A stretch of 64,000 nucleotides of DNA from Azoarcus sp. DD4 (GTDB taxonomy: Bacteria > Pseudomonadota > Gammaproteobacteria > Burkholderiales > Rhodocyclaceae). Of this stretch, positions 15,945 through 25,057 are shown piece by piece; position 1 is the stretch's first letter; each line of letters opens with the position of its first letter. The DNA lies in the NCBI RefSeq assembly GCF_006496635.1, contig NZ_CP022958.1, positions 558,001 through 622,000 on the forward strand, in the 5' to 3' direction. A program made the position numbers and the translations under genes. Below the pieces are notes generated by a model, which searched no databases, was not told the origin of the DNA, and worked only from the letters and a program-made list of their open reading frames with translations.

Positions 15945-16787
15945 TTAATCTTCCAGCGGCCGGAACTTCAGTTCGAGGGTGCGCTCGAAAAGTTCCCCTT
16001 TGTCGGGTAGCGGTAAGGGGCTGGAGCGGCGGATCGCACGTTCTATCGCCTCGTCCAGCGCGGGGATGCCCGACGAGCGTTTGAGCCGGATCGCCAGCAC
16101 TTCGCCCGACGGCAGCTGATCGACCTCGAACACCGCTTCCGGATTGCCGGACAGGCCGGGCGGCCGCAGCAGGTTGCCGCGGACCTTGGTGCGGATCGCG
16201 TTGATGTAGCCTTCGGTGGCCGCCTTGTTGCGCGCTGCCGACGCCTTCGCCGCGTCGGCCCGCATCATGTTTTCGAGCTGGGCCTTTTCCGATTCACGCT
16301 CGAGCAGCTTGTCCATGTAATTGTCCTTGGGCGGGACGACGGGCTTCTTCGGCTCCGGCTTGGGCGGCTCGGGTTTCTTTGGCTCGGGCTTGGGTGGTTC
16401 CGGCTTCTTCGGTTCCGGTTTGGGCGGTTCGGGCTTCTTGGGTTCCGGTTTGGGAGGTTCCGGCTTCTTTTCCGGCGCCTTGGTCGCGATGTCGGGCTTG
16501 GCCGGGGCCTTGGGCGGTTCCGGCGGCTTGGGCTCGGGTTTCGGCTCCGGCTTCGGTTCGGGCTTGGGCGGTTCCGGTTTGGGCGGTTCCGGCTTGATCT
16601 CTGCCGGCTGCGGGGCCGGGCGGCTCGGCGGCGGCGCGGCCAGTTCGACTTCGAGCGAGGCCGGCGGCTCGCTCTGCCAGCGGATGCCAAAGAACAGGAA
16701 CAGCGCGAGGCCGATGTGGACGGCGAAAGTCAGCGCAAGCGAGGTCCACTTGCCGGGATGCTCGCGGGGGAGTGCGCGTTCATTCAT
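15945..16787 (-). CDS. tolA: Tol-Pal system protein TolA, proline-rich linker
   Basis: TolA spans from the inner membrane to the outer membrane. The 280-residue protein has one N-terminal membrane segment (residues 17-35), a long middle domain, and a C-terminal globular domain (from about GYINAIRTKVRGNLLRPP, residue 193) of TonB/TolA type. The middle domain is not the Ala-rich helix of E. coli TolA but a Pro/Lys/Glu chain with 10-residue repeats (KPEPKKPEPP) at about 105-150, more like the linker of TonB. The start overlaps the tolR stop by ATGA. Context leaves little doubt that it is TolA rather than TonB. Confidence 0.93.
   Translation of the reverse strand: MNERALPREHPGKWTSLALTFAVHIGLALFLFFGIRWQSEPPASLEVELAAPPPSRPAPQPAEIKPEPPKPEPPKPEPKPEPKPEPKPPEPPKAPAKPDIATKAPEKKPEPPKPEPKKPEPPKPEPKKPEPPKPEPKKPEPPKPEPKKPVVPPKDNYMDKLLERESEKAQLENMMRADAAKASAARNKAATEGYINAIRTKVRGNLLRPPGLSGNPEAVFEVDQLPSGEVLAIRLKRSSGIPALDEAIERAIRRSSPLPLPDKGELFERTLELKFRPLED
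16341..16469 (-). repeat. 30-bp tandem repeats within tolA
   Basis: Four and a third copies of a 30-base unit lie at 16341, 16371, 16401, 16431 and 16461 (partial). On the coding strand each gives ten residues of the Pro-Lys-Glu linker. The copies differ mostly at third codon positions. Confidence 0.9.
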
Positions 16788-17197
16788 CGGCTGGCGGAGC
16801 CCGACTGGGTCTGCAGGCTGATCTTCTTGACGCCCAGCTGGCGCGCGGTTTCGAGAATGTCGATGACCTTCTGGTACTGCAGCTCCTTGCTGGCAGCGAC
16901 GAGGAAGGGTTGCTCGGCGTTGGCGGCAAGCGCTTCCTTGATCACGCGCTGGAATTCGGTGTGCGAGACCGCTTTGGAGGCGGCGTTGCTGGTCTTGCGG
17001 ACAGCCATCGAGCCGTCGGCCTTGACCTCGATGACCATGGCCTCGGCCGGCGGTGCCGAGATCGGTCCGGCCGAAGGCACGTCGATATTGCCCGGCTGCA
17101 CCATGGGCGCGGTGACCATGAAGATGACGAGCAGGACCAGCATCACGTCGATGTAAGGCACGACGTTGATCTGGTTCATCAGGCGGCGCTGACGCAT
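16784..17197 (-). CDS. tolR: Tol-Pal system protein TolR
   Basis: TolR works with TolQ as the proton-driven stator that energises TolA. The 137-residue protein has one membrane segment with the proton-path Asp in NVVPYIDVMLVLLVIFMVT (residues 11-29), and a periplasmic ExbD-like domain. Its stop overlaps the tolA start (ATGA). Confidence 0.96.
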   Translation of the reverse strand: MRQRRLMNQINVVPYIDVMLVLLVIFMVTAPMVQPGNIDVPSAGPISAPPAEAMVIEVKADGSMAVRKTSNAASKAVSHTEFQRVIKEALAANAEQPFLVAASKELQYQKVIDILETARQLGVKKISLQTQSGSASR

Positions 17198-17215
17198 GCG
17201 TGTGCTCCCGCCCGC

Positions 17216-17890
17216 TCAGCGCAGGTTGCGCTGGAGGATGTTGGAGAACTCTTCCATGAAGCTTTCGAAGCGGATGCCGATGCGGTCGATGTCATGGGCG
17301 AAGCGGTTGTAGGCCACCACGGCGGGGATTGCGGCGAACAGGCCGATCGCGGTGGCGACCAGCGCCTCGGCGATGCCCGGGGCAACCTGGGTCAGCGTCG
17401 CGGTGCCGACGTTCGACAGGCCGCGGAAGGCGTTCATGATCCCCCACACGGTGCCGAACAGGCCGATGTAGGGCGACACCGAGCCGACCGAGGCGAGAAA
17501 GGCGAGATGGGCTTCGAGGTCGTCGACCTCGCGCTGGTAGGTGGCGCGCATGGCGCGGCGGGCGCCGTCGATGGTGGCGCCGTGGTCGTGGCTCTTGGCG
17601 CGCAGCTTGTTGTATTCGCGATAGCCGGATTCGAAGATGCGCTCCATGCCGCCGGTGTGGTGGCGTGCGGCGGACGCCGACTGGAACAGGGCGTTGAGGT
17701 CGCCGCCGCTCCAGAAATCACGTTCGAATTCGTTGGTCTTGCCGCGGGCGGCGCGGATCTGGAACCACTTGCGGAAAATCCAGTACCACGACATCAGCGA
17801 CAGGCCGGCAAGCATGGCCATGACGAGCTGGACGAGGACGCTGGCCTGGGTGATCAGGCTGAGGATGGAAAGATCGTGGGAGACAGTCAT
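17216..17890 (-). CDS. tolQ: Tol-Pal system protein TolQ
   Basis: TolQ is the MotA/ExbB-type channel subunit. The 224-residue protein has three membrane segments (about 14-36, 130-152 and 165-188), the last two with the conserved GLFGTVWGIMNAF and ATAIGLFAAIPAVVAYN. It lies 18 bases upstream of tolR and overlaps ybgC by ATGA. Confidence 0.96.
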   Translation of the reverse strand: MTVSHDLSILSLITQASVLVQLVMAMLAGLSLMSWYWIFRKWFQIRAARGKTNEFERDFWSGGDLNALFQSASAARHHTGGMERIFESGYREYNKLRAKSHDHGATIDGARRAMRATYQREVDDLEAHLAFLASVGSVSPYIGLFGTVWGIMNAFRGLSNVGTATLTQVAPGIAEALVATAIGLFAAIPAVVAYNRFAHDIDRIGIRFESFMEEFSNILQRNLR

Positions 17891-18363
17891 GCTGGTCGCA
17901 GGAGTTCGGGTTGGGAGGAGTGGTCTTGGACTTGTTCGAAGCGGCGGCGGATGTCCGCGGGCATTGCTACGGGACGGGCGCGGCCCTGATCGACGCAGGC
18001 GATGACGATACGGGCGTCGAACAGGCAGACGCCGTCGCGGACGACCTGCTGGCGGAAGGTGATGCTGGCACGACCGAGAGACTCGATCACGGACCTGAGC
18101 TCTAACGCATCATCGAGCAAGGCGGGTGACATGTATTCTGCGTGCACCGATTTGACGACGAAGACGAGCCCGCTTTCCGCGCGCAGGCGCTGCTGCTCGA
18201 AGCCGATCGCACGCAGCCACTCGGTGCGGGCACGCTCGCAGAAACGCAGGTAGTTGGCGTAGTAAACGATGCCGGCCGCGTCGGTATCCTCGTAATAGAC
18301 GCGCAGCGGCAGGACGAAAACCCGTCGGTTGGGCGCGGTCTCGGAGGTGGTGCGGATTTGCAT
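17887..18363 (-). CDS. ybgC: Tol-Pal-associated acyl-CoA thioesterase YbgC
   Basis: YbgC is a hotdog-fold thioesterase acting on acyl-CoA or acyl-ACP. The 158-residue protein has the 4HBT motif YYEDTDAAGIVYYANYLRFC near residue 24 with the catalytic Asp. It is the first gene of the Tol-Pal operon. Upstream is a divergent promoter region of about 200 bases shared with the STAS protein gene. Confidence 0.95.
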   Translation of the reverse strand: MQIRTTSETAPNRRVFVLPLRVYYEDTDAAGIVYYANYLRFCERARTEWLRAIGFEQQRLRAESGLVFVVKSVHAEYMSPALLDDALELRSVIESLGRASITFRQQVVRDGVCLFDARIVIACVDQGRARPVAMPADIRRRFEQVQDHSSQPELLRPA

Positions 18364-18567
18364 CGCAGCATTTTAGCCGAGCTCGCCTGTCGGTCGTCAT
18401 GCATATGCAGCGGCTTTGTTTGCAAAACGTAAAGTTTTTTTACCGGGCGACGAGGCTGCAAGCCTTGCTGCAATTGCTCGCGCGGGTGATGGTTCTGTTG
18501 CGGAAGTGCTATCCTTTGACTCCGCACTTTCCGGCACGTAATGTGCCCAACGTGGGTAGATAACAGC

Positions 18568-19740
18568 GTGGCGCTTCCTTTCTTCGGCAAGAAAAATCCT
18601 CCGGCGGCTTCGTCGGACCGGGCTGCGCCCGGCAGCGGGGACGCGCCGAAATCACCGTCGCCTCCACGCACCGAACTGTCGGCGCTGGACTTCTCGCGCG
18701 GCGATTCCAACCGCGCGCTGGCCCAGTGCGCCGGCATGGTCGAAGTGCAGGAGGTCGCGGCCGGCATCGGTGCAGTCTACGAGGAAGCCGCGGTGCTTTA
18801 CGCCAACGGCGCCGACGCCGAGGCGGAGAAGGTGCTGGGTGCGGTACTGGGCGATGGCGGCAGCACCGCGGGCGAAGGCCTGTGGATGATGCTGCTGGAC
18901 CTGTACCGGCTGACTGGCCAGCGCCAGAATTTCGAAGCGCGCGTGCTCGACTATGCCACCCAGTTCGAACGTTCGCCGCCTCCCTGGGAGGACCTCTCCA
19001 GCCAGGGCGAACGCAGGCGTGGCGACACCACCCCGATGGTGACGCTGTCGGGCAGCTTGTCGGCACAGGTCGCCGGCCAGTTCCAGCAGGTCGGCATCAT
19101 CGGCCGCAAGAGTGGCGCGGTACGTATCGACCTGGCCCGTTTGCGTGCGGTCGACGACCAGGGCTGCGGCCTGTTGCGGAAGCTGCTGGCGCAGCTCGCG
19201 GCCGACCGGGTGAAAGTCGCGCTGCTGAACGGTCGCGGTCTGGCCGACATGCTGGCCGGCCAGATCGAGGTCGGCAAGGCGGAGGCACGCGACAGCTGGT
19301 TGCTGTTGCTCGAACTGCTGCAATACACCGCCGACTGCGAACGCTTCGAGCAGCTCGCGATCGATTATGCCGTCACCTTCGAGGAGTCGCCGCCTTCATG
19401 GGAGCAGAAGGCGGTGCCGCCGGCCGCGACGGCGGTCGAAGGCCGTGCCGCCGCCACCGGCGATGGCAGCGACTTCCGCCTGGAGGGTGAGCTGGGCGGC
19501 GCTTCCAACGAGGTCTTGCGCAAGCTTGCCGCCTTCGCGGCGGAGCGTCGCGCGGTGGTGGTGGACTGCAGCCGGCTGCGGCGCATCGACTTCGTCTGCG
19601 CCGGCACCTTGTTCAACATCCTCGCCACATTGCAGGCGCAGGGTAAACTCGTCGAACTTCACAACGTCAATGCCATGGTCGGCGCGCTGCTGCGTGTCAT
19701 GAGCGTCGATCAGGTCGCGCAGGTCACGCTGCGCGTTTGA
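18568..19740 (+). CDS. Protein with two helical-repeat plus STAS modules
   Basis: The roughly 390-residue protein is built from a duplicated unit. Each unit has a helical motif ending in a near-identical signature (DYATQFERSPPPWED and DYAVTFEESPPSWEQ) and each is followed by a STAS domain. The phosphoacceptor Ser of anti-sigma antagonists is missing in both (AVDDQGCG and RIDFVCAG), as in MlaB-type STAS domains. It lies 35 bases upstream of hslV and is probably cotranscribed. I place the start at the GTG at 18568, giving MALPFFGKKN; an ATG at 18541 is in frame. The function is unknown; a scaffold or switch role is a guess. Confidence 0.75.
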   Translation: MALPFFGKKNPPAASSDRAAPGSGDAPKSPSPPRTELSALDFSRGDSNRALAQCAGMVEVQEVAAGIGAVYEEAAVLYANGADAEAEKVLGAVLGDGGSTAGEGLWMMLLDLYRLTGQRQNFEARVLDYATQFERSPPPWEDLSSQGERRRGDTTPMVTLSGSLSAQVAGQFQQVGIIGRKSGAVRIDLARLRAVDDQGCGLLRKLLAQLAADRVKVALLNGRGLADMLAGQIEVGKAEARDSWLLLLELLQYTADCERFEQLAIDYAVTFEESPPSWEQKAVPPAATAVEGRAAATGDGSDFRLEGELGGASNEVLRKLAAFAAERRAVVVDCSRLRRIDFVCAGTLFNILATLQAQGKLVELHNVNAMVGALLRVMSVDQVAQVTLRV

Positions 19741-19775
19741 GGCGCACTGCGCCTCCTCCATCGCGGGAAAAGGAC

Positions 19776-20312
19776 ATGGAACAGTATCACGGCACCACGA
19801 TCCTGTCGGTGCGGCGCGGCAATCGCGTCGCGCTCGGCGGCGACGGCCAGGTCACCCTCGGCAACATCGTCGTCAAGGCGTCGGCGCGCAAAGTGCGCAC
19901 GCTCTACCAGGGCCAGATCCTGGCCGGTTTCGCCGGCGGCACGGCCGACGCCTTCACGCTCTTCGAGCGCTTCGAGGCCAAGCTCGACAAGCATCAGGGC
20001 AACCTGCTGCGCAGTGCGGTCGAGCTCGCCAAGGACTGGCGCACCGATCGCATGCTGCGCCGGCTGGAGGCGATGCTGGCGGTGGCAGATCGCGAGCATT
20101 CGCTGATCATCACCGGCAACGGCGACGTGCTGGAGCCCGAGCAGGGCATCGTCGCGATCGGCAGCGGTGGCGCCTATGCCCAGGCGGCGGCGCGGGCGCT
20201 GATCGAGAACACCGAGCTGGAGCCGCGTGAGGTGGTGGCCAAGTCGCTCGCGATCGCCGGCGACCTGTGCATCTATACCAACCAGTGCCACACCATCGAA
20301 GTGCTGGACTGA
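19776..20312 (+). CDS. hslV: ATP-dependent protease subunit HslV
   Basis: HslV is the proteolytic ring of the HslUV protease. The 178-residue protein starts MEQYHGTTILSVRRG; after removal of the first residues the catalytic Thr is the first Thr of HGTTILSV, as in the family. GDGQVTLGN and GNGDVLEPEQGIVAIGSGG are typical. The ATG at 19776 follows a purine-rich GGGAAAAGGAC. hslU follows after 54 bases. Confidence 0.96.
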   Translation: MEQYHGTTILSVRRGNRVALGGDGQVTLGNIVVKASARKVRTLYQGQILAGFAGGTADAFTLFERFEAKLDKHQGNLLRSAVELAKDWRTDRMLRRLEAMLAVADREHSLIITGNGDVLEPEQGIVAIGSGGAYAQAAARALIENTELEPREVVAKSLAIAGDLCIYTNQCHTIEVLD

Positions 20313-20366
20313 GCGCGCCCGTTCCGCACCAGTCCGCCCTGTCGTAACCGTTTCGAGCGAACCGCC

Positions 20367-21698
20367 ATGACCCAGATGACTCCGCCGGAAATCGTTTCCG
20401 AACTCGACAAGCACATCGTCGGCCAGGCCCGCGCCAAGAAGGCGGTGGCGATCGCGCTGCGAAATCGCTGGCGTCGCGCCCAGGTCGACGAGCCGCTGCG
20501 CAGCGAGATCACGCCCAAGAACATCCTGATGATAGGCCCTACCGGCGTCGGCAAGACCGAGATCGCGCGGCGACTGGCACGCCTGGCCAACGCGCCCTTC
20601 ATCAAGATCGAGGCGACCAAGTTCACCGAGGTGGGCTATGTCGGCCGCGACGTGGATACCATCATCCGCGATCTGGTCGAGATCGCGATCAAGGACGGCC
20701 GCGAGCGTGCGATGCGGCTGGTGCGCGACCGCGCTCTCGATGCCGCCGAGGACCGCGTGCTCGACGCCCTGCTGCCGCCGGCGCGGCCGGTGGGCTTTGC
20801 CGCCGAGGCCGAACCGCAGGACTCCGCGACCCGCCAGAAATTCCGCAAGAAGTTGCGCGAGGGCGAACTCGACGACAAGGAAATCGAAATCGAGATCGCC
20901 GCGGCCGGCATGCATGCCGAAATCTTCGCTCCGCCAGGGATGGAGGAGCTGACCCAGCAGATCCAGGGCATGTTCCAGAACCTGGGCAGCGGCAAGAAGA
21001 AGCTGCGCAAAATGCAGATCCGCGAGGCGCTCAAGGTGCTGGCCGATGAAGAGGCGGCGCGCCTTATCAACGACGAAGAGGTCAAGTCGGAGGCGGTGCG
21101 CGCGGTCGAGCAGAACGGTATCGTTTTTCTCGACGAGGTCGACAAGATCGCCGCGCGTTCCGATGCGCACGGCGCCGACGTGTCGCGCCAGGGTGTGCAG
21201 CGCGATCTGCTGCCCCTGGTTGAAGGCATCACGATCTCGACCAAGTACGGCATGATCAAGACCGATCACATTCTCTTCATCGCCAGTGGTGCCTTCCACC
21301 TGTCGAAACCGAGCGACTTGATCCCGGAGCTGCAGGGCCGCTTCCCTATCCGCGTCGAACTCGATTCGCTGTCGGTCGAGGACTTCGAACGCATCCTTAC
21401 CAGTACCGACGCCTGCCTGACCCGTCAGTACCAGGCGCTGCTCGCGACCGACGGCGTGACGCTGGAATTCACGGCCGAAGGCATCCGCCGGCTGGCGGAA
21501 ATTGCCTTCCAGGTGAACGAAAAGACCGAGAACATCGGAGCCCGCCGTCTGTACACCGTCATGGAAAAGCTGCTCGAGGAGGTCTCCTTCGACGCCGGCA
21601 AGGTGGGCGTCGAAGCGCTCAAGGTCGATGCCACCTATGTCGACGCCCGCCTGGAAATGCTCGCGCAGCGTGAGGATCTGGCCCGTTACGTACTGTGA
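20367..21698 (+). CDS. hslU: ATP-dependent protease ATPase subunit HslU
   Basis: HslU unfolds substrates for HslV. The 443-residue AAA+ protein has Walker A GPTGVGKTEIARRLA near residue 58, the pore motif TEVGYVGRDV near 90, an I-domain (about 110-240) and Walker B GIVFLDEVDKIA near 250. The C-terminal LARYVL end matches the tail that docks into HslV. Confidence 0.97.
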   Translation: MTQMTPPEIVSELDKHIVGQARAKKAVAIALRNRWRRAQVDEPLRSEITPKNILMIGPTGVGKTEIARRLARLANAPFIKIEATKFTEVGYVGRDVDTIIRDLVEIAIKDGRERAMRLVRDRALDAAEDRVLDALLPPARPVGFAAEAEPQDSATRQKFRKKLREGELDDKEIEIEIAAAGMHAEIFAPPGMEELTQQIQGMFQNLGSGKKKLRKMQIREALKVLADEEAARLINDEEVKSEAVRAVEQNGIVFLDEVDKIAARSDAHGADVSRQGVQRDLLPLVEGITISTKYGMIKTDHILFIASGAFHLSKPSDLIPELQGRFPIRVELDSLSVEDFERILTSTDACLTRQYQALLATDGVTLEFTAEGIRRLAEIAFQVNEKTENIGARRLYTVMEKLLEEVSFDAGKVGVEALKVDATYVDARLEMLAQREDLARYVL

Positions 21699-21706
21699 GG
21701 AAGACG

Positions 21707-22225
21707 ATGAAGATCAGAACCTTGTGTGCGGCGCTGATGCTGGTCTGCGCTCCGGCATATGCCGAAGACATGACGGTGGCGCTGCGCTATGGCGAATTCG
21801 ACAACTACGATCGCATCGGCGCCAGCCTGCGCTTTGCTCCGGTCTGGACGGCCGACTGGGGTAACTGGCGCGCGGCGCTGCATCCCGAGCTCGAAGTCGG
21901 CCGCCTCCGCTACGACGGCCATGGCCCCGGGGCAAGCACGCTGGACCAGGGCGGTGTGCTCGGCATGTTCCGGGCGGTGTACGGCAGCGGTGCGCTGCGT
22001 CCGTATGCCGAAGTCGGCCTTGGCCTGGCGCTGTTCAGTCGCACTACGCTCGGCGGCAAGGACTTTTCGACCCGGCTGCAGTTTTCGGAACATCTCGGGC
22101 TCGGCGTCGAGCTGCCGCACGGCCTGTCCGCCGGCTGGCTGTACTCGCATTATTCGAATGCCGACATCAAGCTGCCCAACGATGGCGTCGACTTCCATCA
22201 GATCGTGATCGGTGCCCGTTTCTGA
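21707..22225 (+). CDS. pagL: PagL-like lipid A 3-O-deacylase (acyloxyacyl hydrolase family)
   Basis: PagL is an outer-membrane beta-barrel that removes the 3-O acyl chain of lipid A. The 172-residue protein has a signal peptide ending at AYA (residue 19), alternating strands and a C-terminal Phe (GARF). The active-site signature SHYSNADIKLPNDG carries His148 and Ser150. The third catalytic residue, Glu in PagL of Pseudomonas, is Asp162 here (14 residues after the His, as in PagL). It starts 8 bases after hslU. Activity with Asp in that place is uncertain. Confidence 0.78.
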   Translation: MKIRTLCAALMLVCAPAYAEDMTVALRYGEFDNYDRIGASLRFAPVWTADWGNWRAALHPELEVGRLRYDGHGPGASTLDQGGVLGMFRAVYGSGALRPYAEVGLGLALFSRTTLGGKDFSTRLQFSEHLGLGVELPHGLSAGWLYSHYSNADIKLPNDGVDFHQIVIGARF

Positions 22226-22260
22226 ACGATGGCTGGAGATCCTGAAAGCGCCATCGTTCA

Positions 22261-23133
22261 ATGCTGACCCGCATCGTCGCCATTCTTTTTCCGCTCTTTG
22301 CCATCACCGCCGCCGGCTTTCTGGTTGGACGGCGGATGAAACCGGATCTGACCCACGCCAACCGGCTGAACATGGACGTGTTCGTGCCGGCGCTGGTGTT
22401 CGCCGCGCTCGCCAACCGTGAGTTCCGTATCACCGAATACCTGCCGCTGCTGGGTGCAACGCTGGCGGTGGTGCTCGCGTCCGGCGGTATCGCCTGGCTG
22501 ATCGCACGCGCCATCGGGGTGGAGGCCAAGACCTTCGTGCCGCCGCTGATGTTCAACAACTGCGGCAATCTCGGCCTGCCGCTGGCGGTACTCGCCTTCG
22601 GCGAACTGGCACTGATGCCGGCGGTGGTGATCTTCATGGTTTCCAACCTGCTGCATTTTTCCTTCGGCGCCTGGCTGCTAGACCACCGCGTGCGGCTGCT
22701 GACGATCTGGCGGGTGCCATCGGTGGCAGCCACCTTTGCCGGCCTCGCGGTGGGTCTGTCCGGCATCGCGGTGTGGCCGCCGCTGCTGACGGCGGTCAAG
22801 ATGCTGGGCGACATCTCGATTCCGCTGATGCTGTTCGCTCTGGGCGTGCGTCTCACCGATGCGCGCATCACCGCCATCGGTCTGGGCGTTTTCGCCGCGG
22901 TGATGCGGCCGCTGATCGGCATGGTGCTGGCGTGGGGCATCCTGCAGGTGGTCGAGCTGCCCGCGCAGGAGCAGGCCCTGCTGCTGGTGTTCGGCGCGCT
23001 GCCGCCGGCGGTGCTCAACTACATCTTCGCCGAGCGTTACCGGCAGGAGCCGGAAAAGGTGGCTTCGCTGGTACTGATAGGCAATCTTGCGGCGGTGCTC
23101 TTCCTGCCGCTGGCGTTGGCTCTGGCGCTCTGA
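22261..23133 (+). CDS. AEC-family transporter
   Basis: The 290-residue protein has ten predicted membrane segments in two sets of five, each with a broken helix, as in auxin efflux carrier-type transporters. MFNNCGNLGLPLAVLAFGE near residue 97 is the family's first signature and LGDISIPLMLFALGVRL near 182 the start of the second half. Bacterial members are usually organic acid carriers, but no substrate can be assigned here. It lies 35 bases after the pagL-like gene and ends convergently with the next gene. Confidence 0.88.
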   Translation: MLTRIVAILFPLFAITAAGFLVGRRMKPDLTHANRLNMDVFVPALVFAALANREFRITEYLPLLGATLAVVLASGGIAWLIARAIGVEAKTFVPPLMFNNCGNLGLPLAVLAFGELALMPAVVIFMVSNLLHFSFGAWLLDHRVRLLTIWRVPSVAATFAGLAVGLSGIAVWPPLLTAVKMLGDISIPLMLFALGVRLTDARITAIGLGVFAAVMRPLIGMVLAWGILQVVELPAQEQALLLVFGALPPAVLNYIFAERYRQEPEKVASLVLIGNLAAVLFLPLALALAL

Positions 23134-23137
23134 GCGG

Positions 23138-25039
23138 CTAGCCGGTGCGCCCCGTTGCCATGGTGCTGAGGCCGTGGCCGGTGCGCTTGCTGCTGTACAT
23201 CGCCGCATCGGCGGCGCCGAGCAGCTCGGCGAAGCGTGTGCCATGTTCGGGGTACATCGCCATGCCCACGCTTGCCGTCACCAGCCAGTTATGGCCGGCG
23301 GCCGGCATCGGCACGCTCAGCGCATGGGTCAGGCGCATGCTGGCGGCGCGGACGTCGGCTTCGCTGGCGGGCTCGCCGAGCAGGATCACGAATTCGTCGC
23401 CACCGAGGCGGGCGACGGTATCGCTGTCGCGCACCGAGTGGCGCAGGCGGGTGGCGACCTGGGCCAGAACCTCGTCGCCGACGGCGTGGCCGGCGCTGTC
23501 GTTGATTTCCTTGAATCCGTCCAGATCGAGCACCAGCACCGCAGCGCGGCCATTGTGACGGCGGGCGGCGCTGAAGGTGAGATCGGCGCGTGCTTCGAGC
23601 AGGCGCCGGTTGGGCAAGCCGGTGAGCGGATCGAAGAAGGCGAGGCGCTGGACTTCCGCTTCGGCGGCCTTGCGCCCGTCGATGTTGGAGACCTGGGCGA
23701 GCAGGCAGCCGAGGTAGGGGTGTTCGAGGTGGTTGCCTATCCGCACCGAGATCCAGCGCGGCGGGCCGTCTTCGGCGCGTACGCGGCATTCGGTGACGAC
23801 CGGTTCGTTGCGGTTGATGCAGCGACGTACCGCCTCCTCGACGTCGCCCGCGTCGTCTTCGACGACGCTTTGCCACAGCGCCTGGCCCCGCCACTGCTGC
23901 GCGATCCGGCCGGTGATGCGCTGGGCCGAGGGATCGACGGTCCGTACCAGGCCGCTGCCGTCGAGTTCCATCACGCAATCGGAGCCGAGCCGTGCCAGTG
24001 CCTGGTGGCGTACGGCGCGGCGCGCGTGCTGCAAGGCGAGATGGCTGAGGGTGCCGGCCATCAGCGCACCGCCGGCAAACAGGCCGAACAGCATGCCGTC
24101 CGCCAGCGGCCGGGAGACCGACTGGCTGGGTTGCAGGCGCAACTGCCAGCGTCGGCCGCCGAAACTCTCTTCGCGGACCACGGTGCGTGGATCGGCCTGG
24201 TTGGCATTCGCCGCCGCATCGACGAAAAGAGTGGTCGGCTGGTCGCGGGCCGCGTCCAGCGCGCCGAGATCGGTGATGGTCAGGTGGAAGTGCTTGCGCA
24301 GCGTGGGCGAAATGGCTGCGTTCACCATGTCACCGACGAGGAAGGACGCCGCCAGCGTGTCGCGGCTCGGGCCGCTGCGCGGATCGCGCACCGGGGCCAG
24401 GATCAGCACCGCCAGCACGCCTGGTGCCTGCTGCAACTGGATCGGCGGCGTGGCGGCGAAACCGTTGCGCAGCGCGTAGTCGATGGTGGCGCGGCGGACC
24501 TCGCTGGTATTGAGGTCGTAGCCCAGCGAGCGCTGGTTGCCGCTCGGCGGCTGGATCATCTCGACCACGTGATAGTGCTCGCGCAGGCCTTCCGGATAGA
24601 TGTCGAAGCGGGCGTAGACCGGATCGACCTCGGTCAGCTCGCGCCGGATGCGCTGGACGTAGGCGGCCCTGTCGTCCTCGTCTATCGCCCGGTTGACGGC
24701 GAAGGCGCGCAAGCCGGGCAGGGTCTGCTCGATCGACAGCGCGCGCACGTAGCGGGCGAATTCGTCCGGATCGAAGCGCTCCGAGGCGAGGTAGGTCGCG
24801 CGCAGCGCGAGCAGTGCGTTGCGGTAGTGCGTGGTCTGCTGCATCAGCGACAGCGTGGCCTGGTCGGCGATGCGGGTGAAGTTGGCTGCGGCGAGGCGTT
24901 CCTCGTGGCTACGGTACTGGCGCCAGGCCACCCACTCGAGGCTGATCACCAGCACCACGACGGCGAGCGTGACGAAGCCGCCGCGCGCGGCCGGCGAACT
25001 GTCCTTTCCGAACAGCGTGCGTCGTGGGGCCACGCTCAT
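23138..25039 (-). CDS. CHASE-PAS-GGDEF diguanylate cyclase
   Basis: The 633-residue protein has a membrane segment at about 22-42, a periplasmic CHASE domain (to about 310, with FDPDEFARYVRAL and LGYDLNTSEVRR), a second membrane segment near 325-345, a PAS domain (about 350-455), and a C-terminal GGDEF domain. ARLGGDEFVILLG is intact, and RDSD five residues before it is the product-inhibition I-site. It should make cyclic di-GMP in response to an outside ligand. Convergent with the AEC gene; 18 bases downstream of the slipin gene stop in reverse orientation. Confidence 0.92.
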   Translation of the reverse strand: MSVAPRRTLFGKDSSPAARGGFVTLAVVVLVISLEWVAWRQYRSHEERLAAANFTRIADQATLSLMQQTTHYRNALLALRATYLASERFDPDEFARYVRALSIEQTLPGLRAFAVNRAIDEDDRAAYVQRIRRELTEVDPVYARFDIYPEGLREHYHVVEMIQPPSGNQRSLGYDLNTSEVRRATIDYALRNGFAATPPIQLQQAPGVLAVLILAPVRDPRSGPSRDTLAASFLVGDMVNAAISPTLRKHFHLTITDLGALDAARDQPTTLFVDAAANANQADPRTVVREESFGGRRWQLRLQPSQSVSRPLADGMLFGLFAGGALMAGTLSHLALQHARRAVRHQALARLGSDCVMELDGSGLVRTVDPSAQRITGRIAQQWRGQALWQSVVEDDAGDVEEAVRRCINRNEPVVTECRVRAEDGPPRWISVRIGNHLEHPYLGCLLAQVSNIDGRKAAEAEVQRLAFFDPLTGLPNRRLLEARADLTFSAARRHNGRAAVLVLDLDGFKEINDSAGHAVGDEVLAQVATRLRHSVRDSDTVARLGGDEFVILLGEPASEADVRAASMRLTHALSVPMPAAGHNWLVTASVGMAMYPEHGTRFAELLGAADAAMYSSKRTGHGLSTMATGRTG

Positions 25040-25057
25040 TGTCTGGAGCGGCTCCGT

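Noticed and set aside
16341..16469. Regular 30-bp repeats considered as a CRISPR or minisatellite
   Set aside because: There are no unique spacers, and the repeats are in frame with tolA and encode its linker.
18541..18567. ATG at 18541 as the start of the double-STAS protein
   Set aside because: It adds CPTWVDNS-type residues without sense before the MALPFFGKK-like start. I keep the GTG at 18568, but the choice is not certain.
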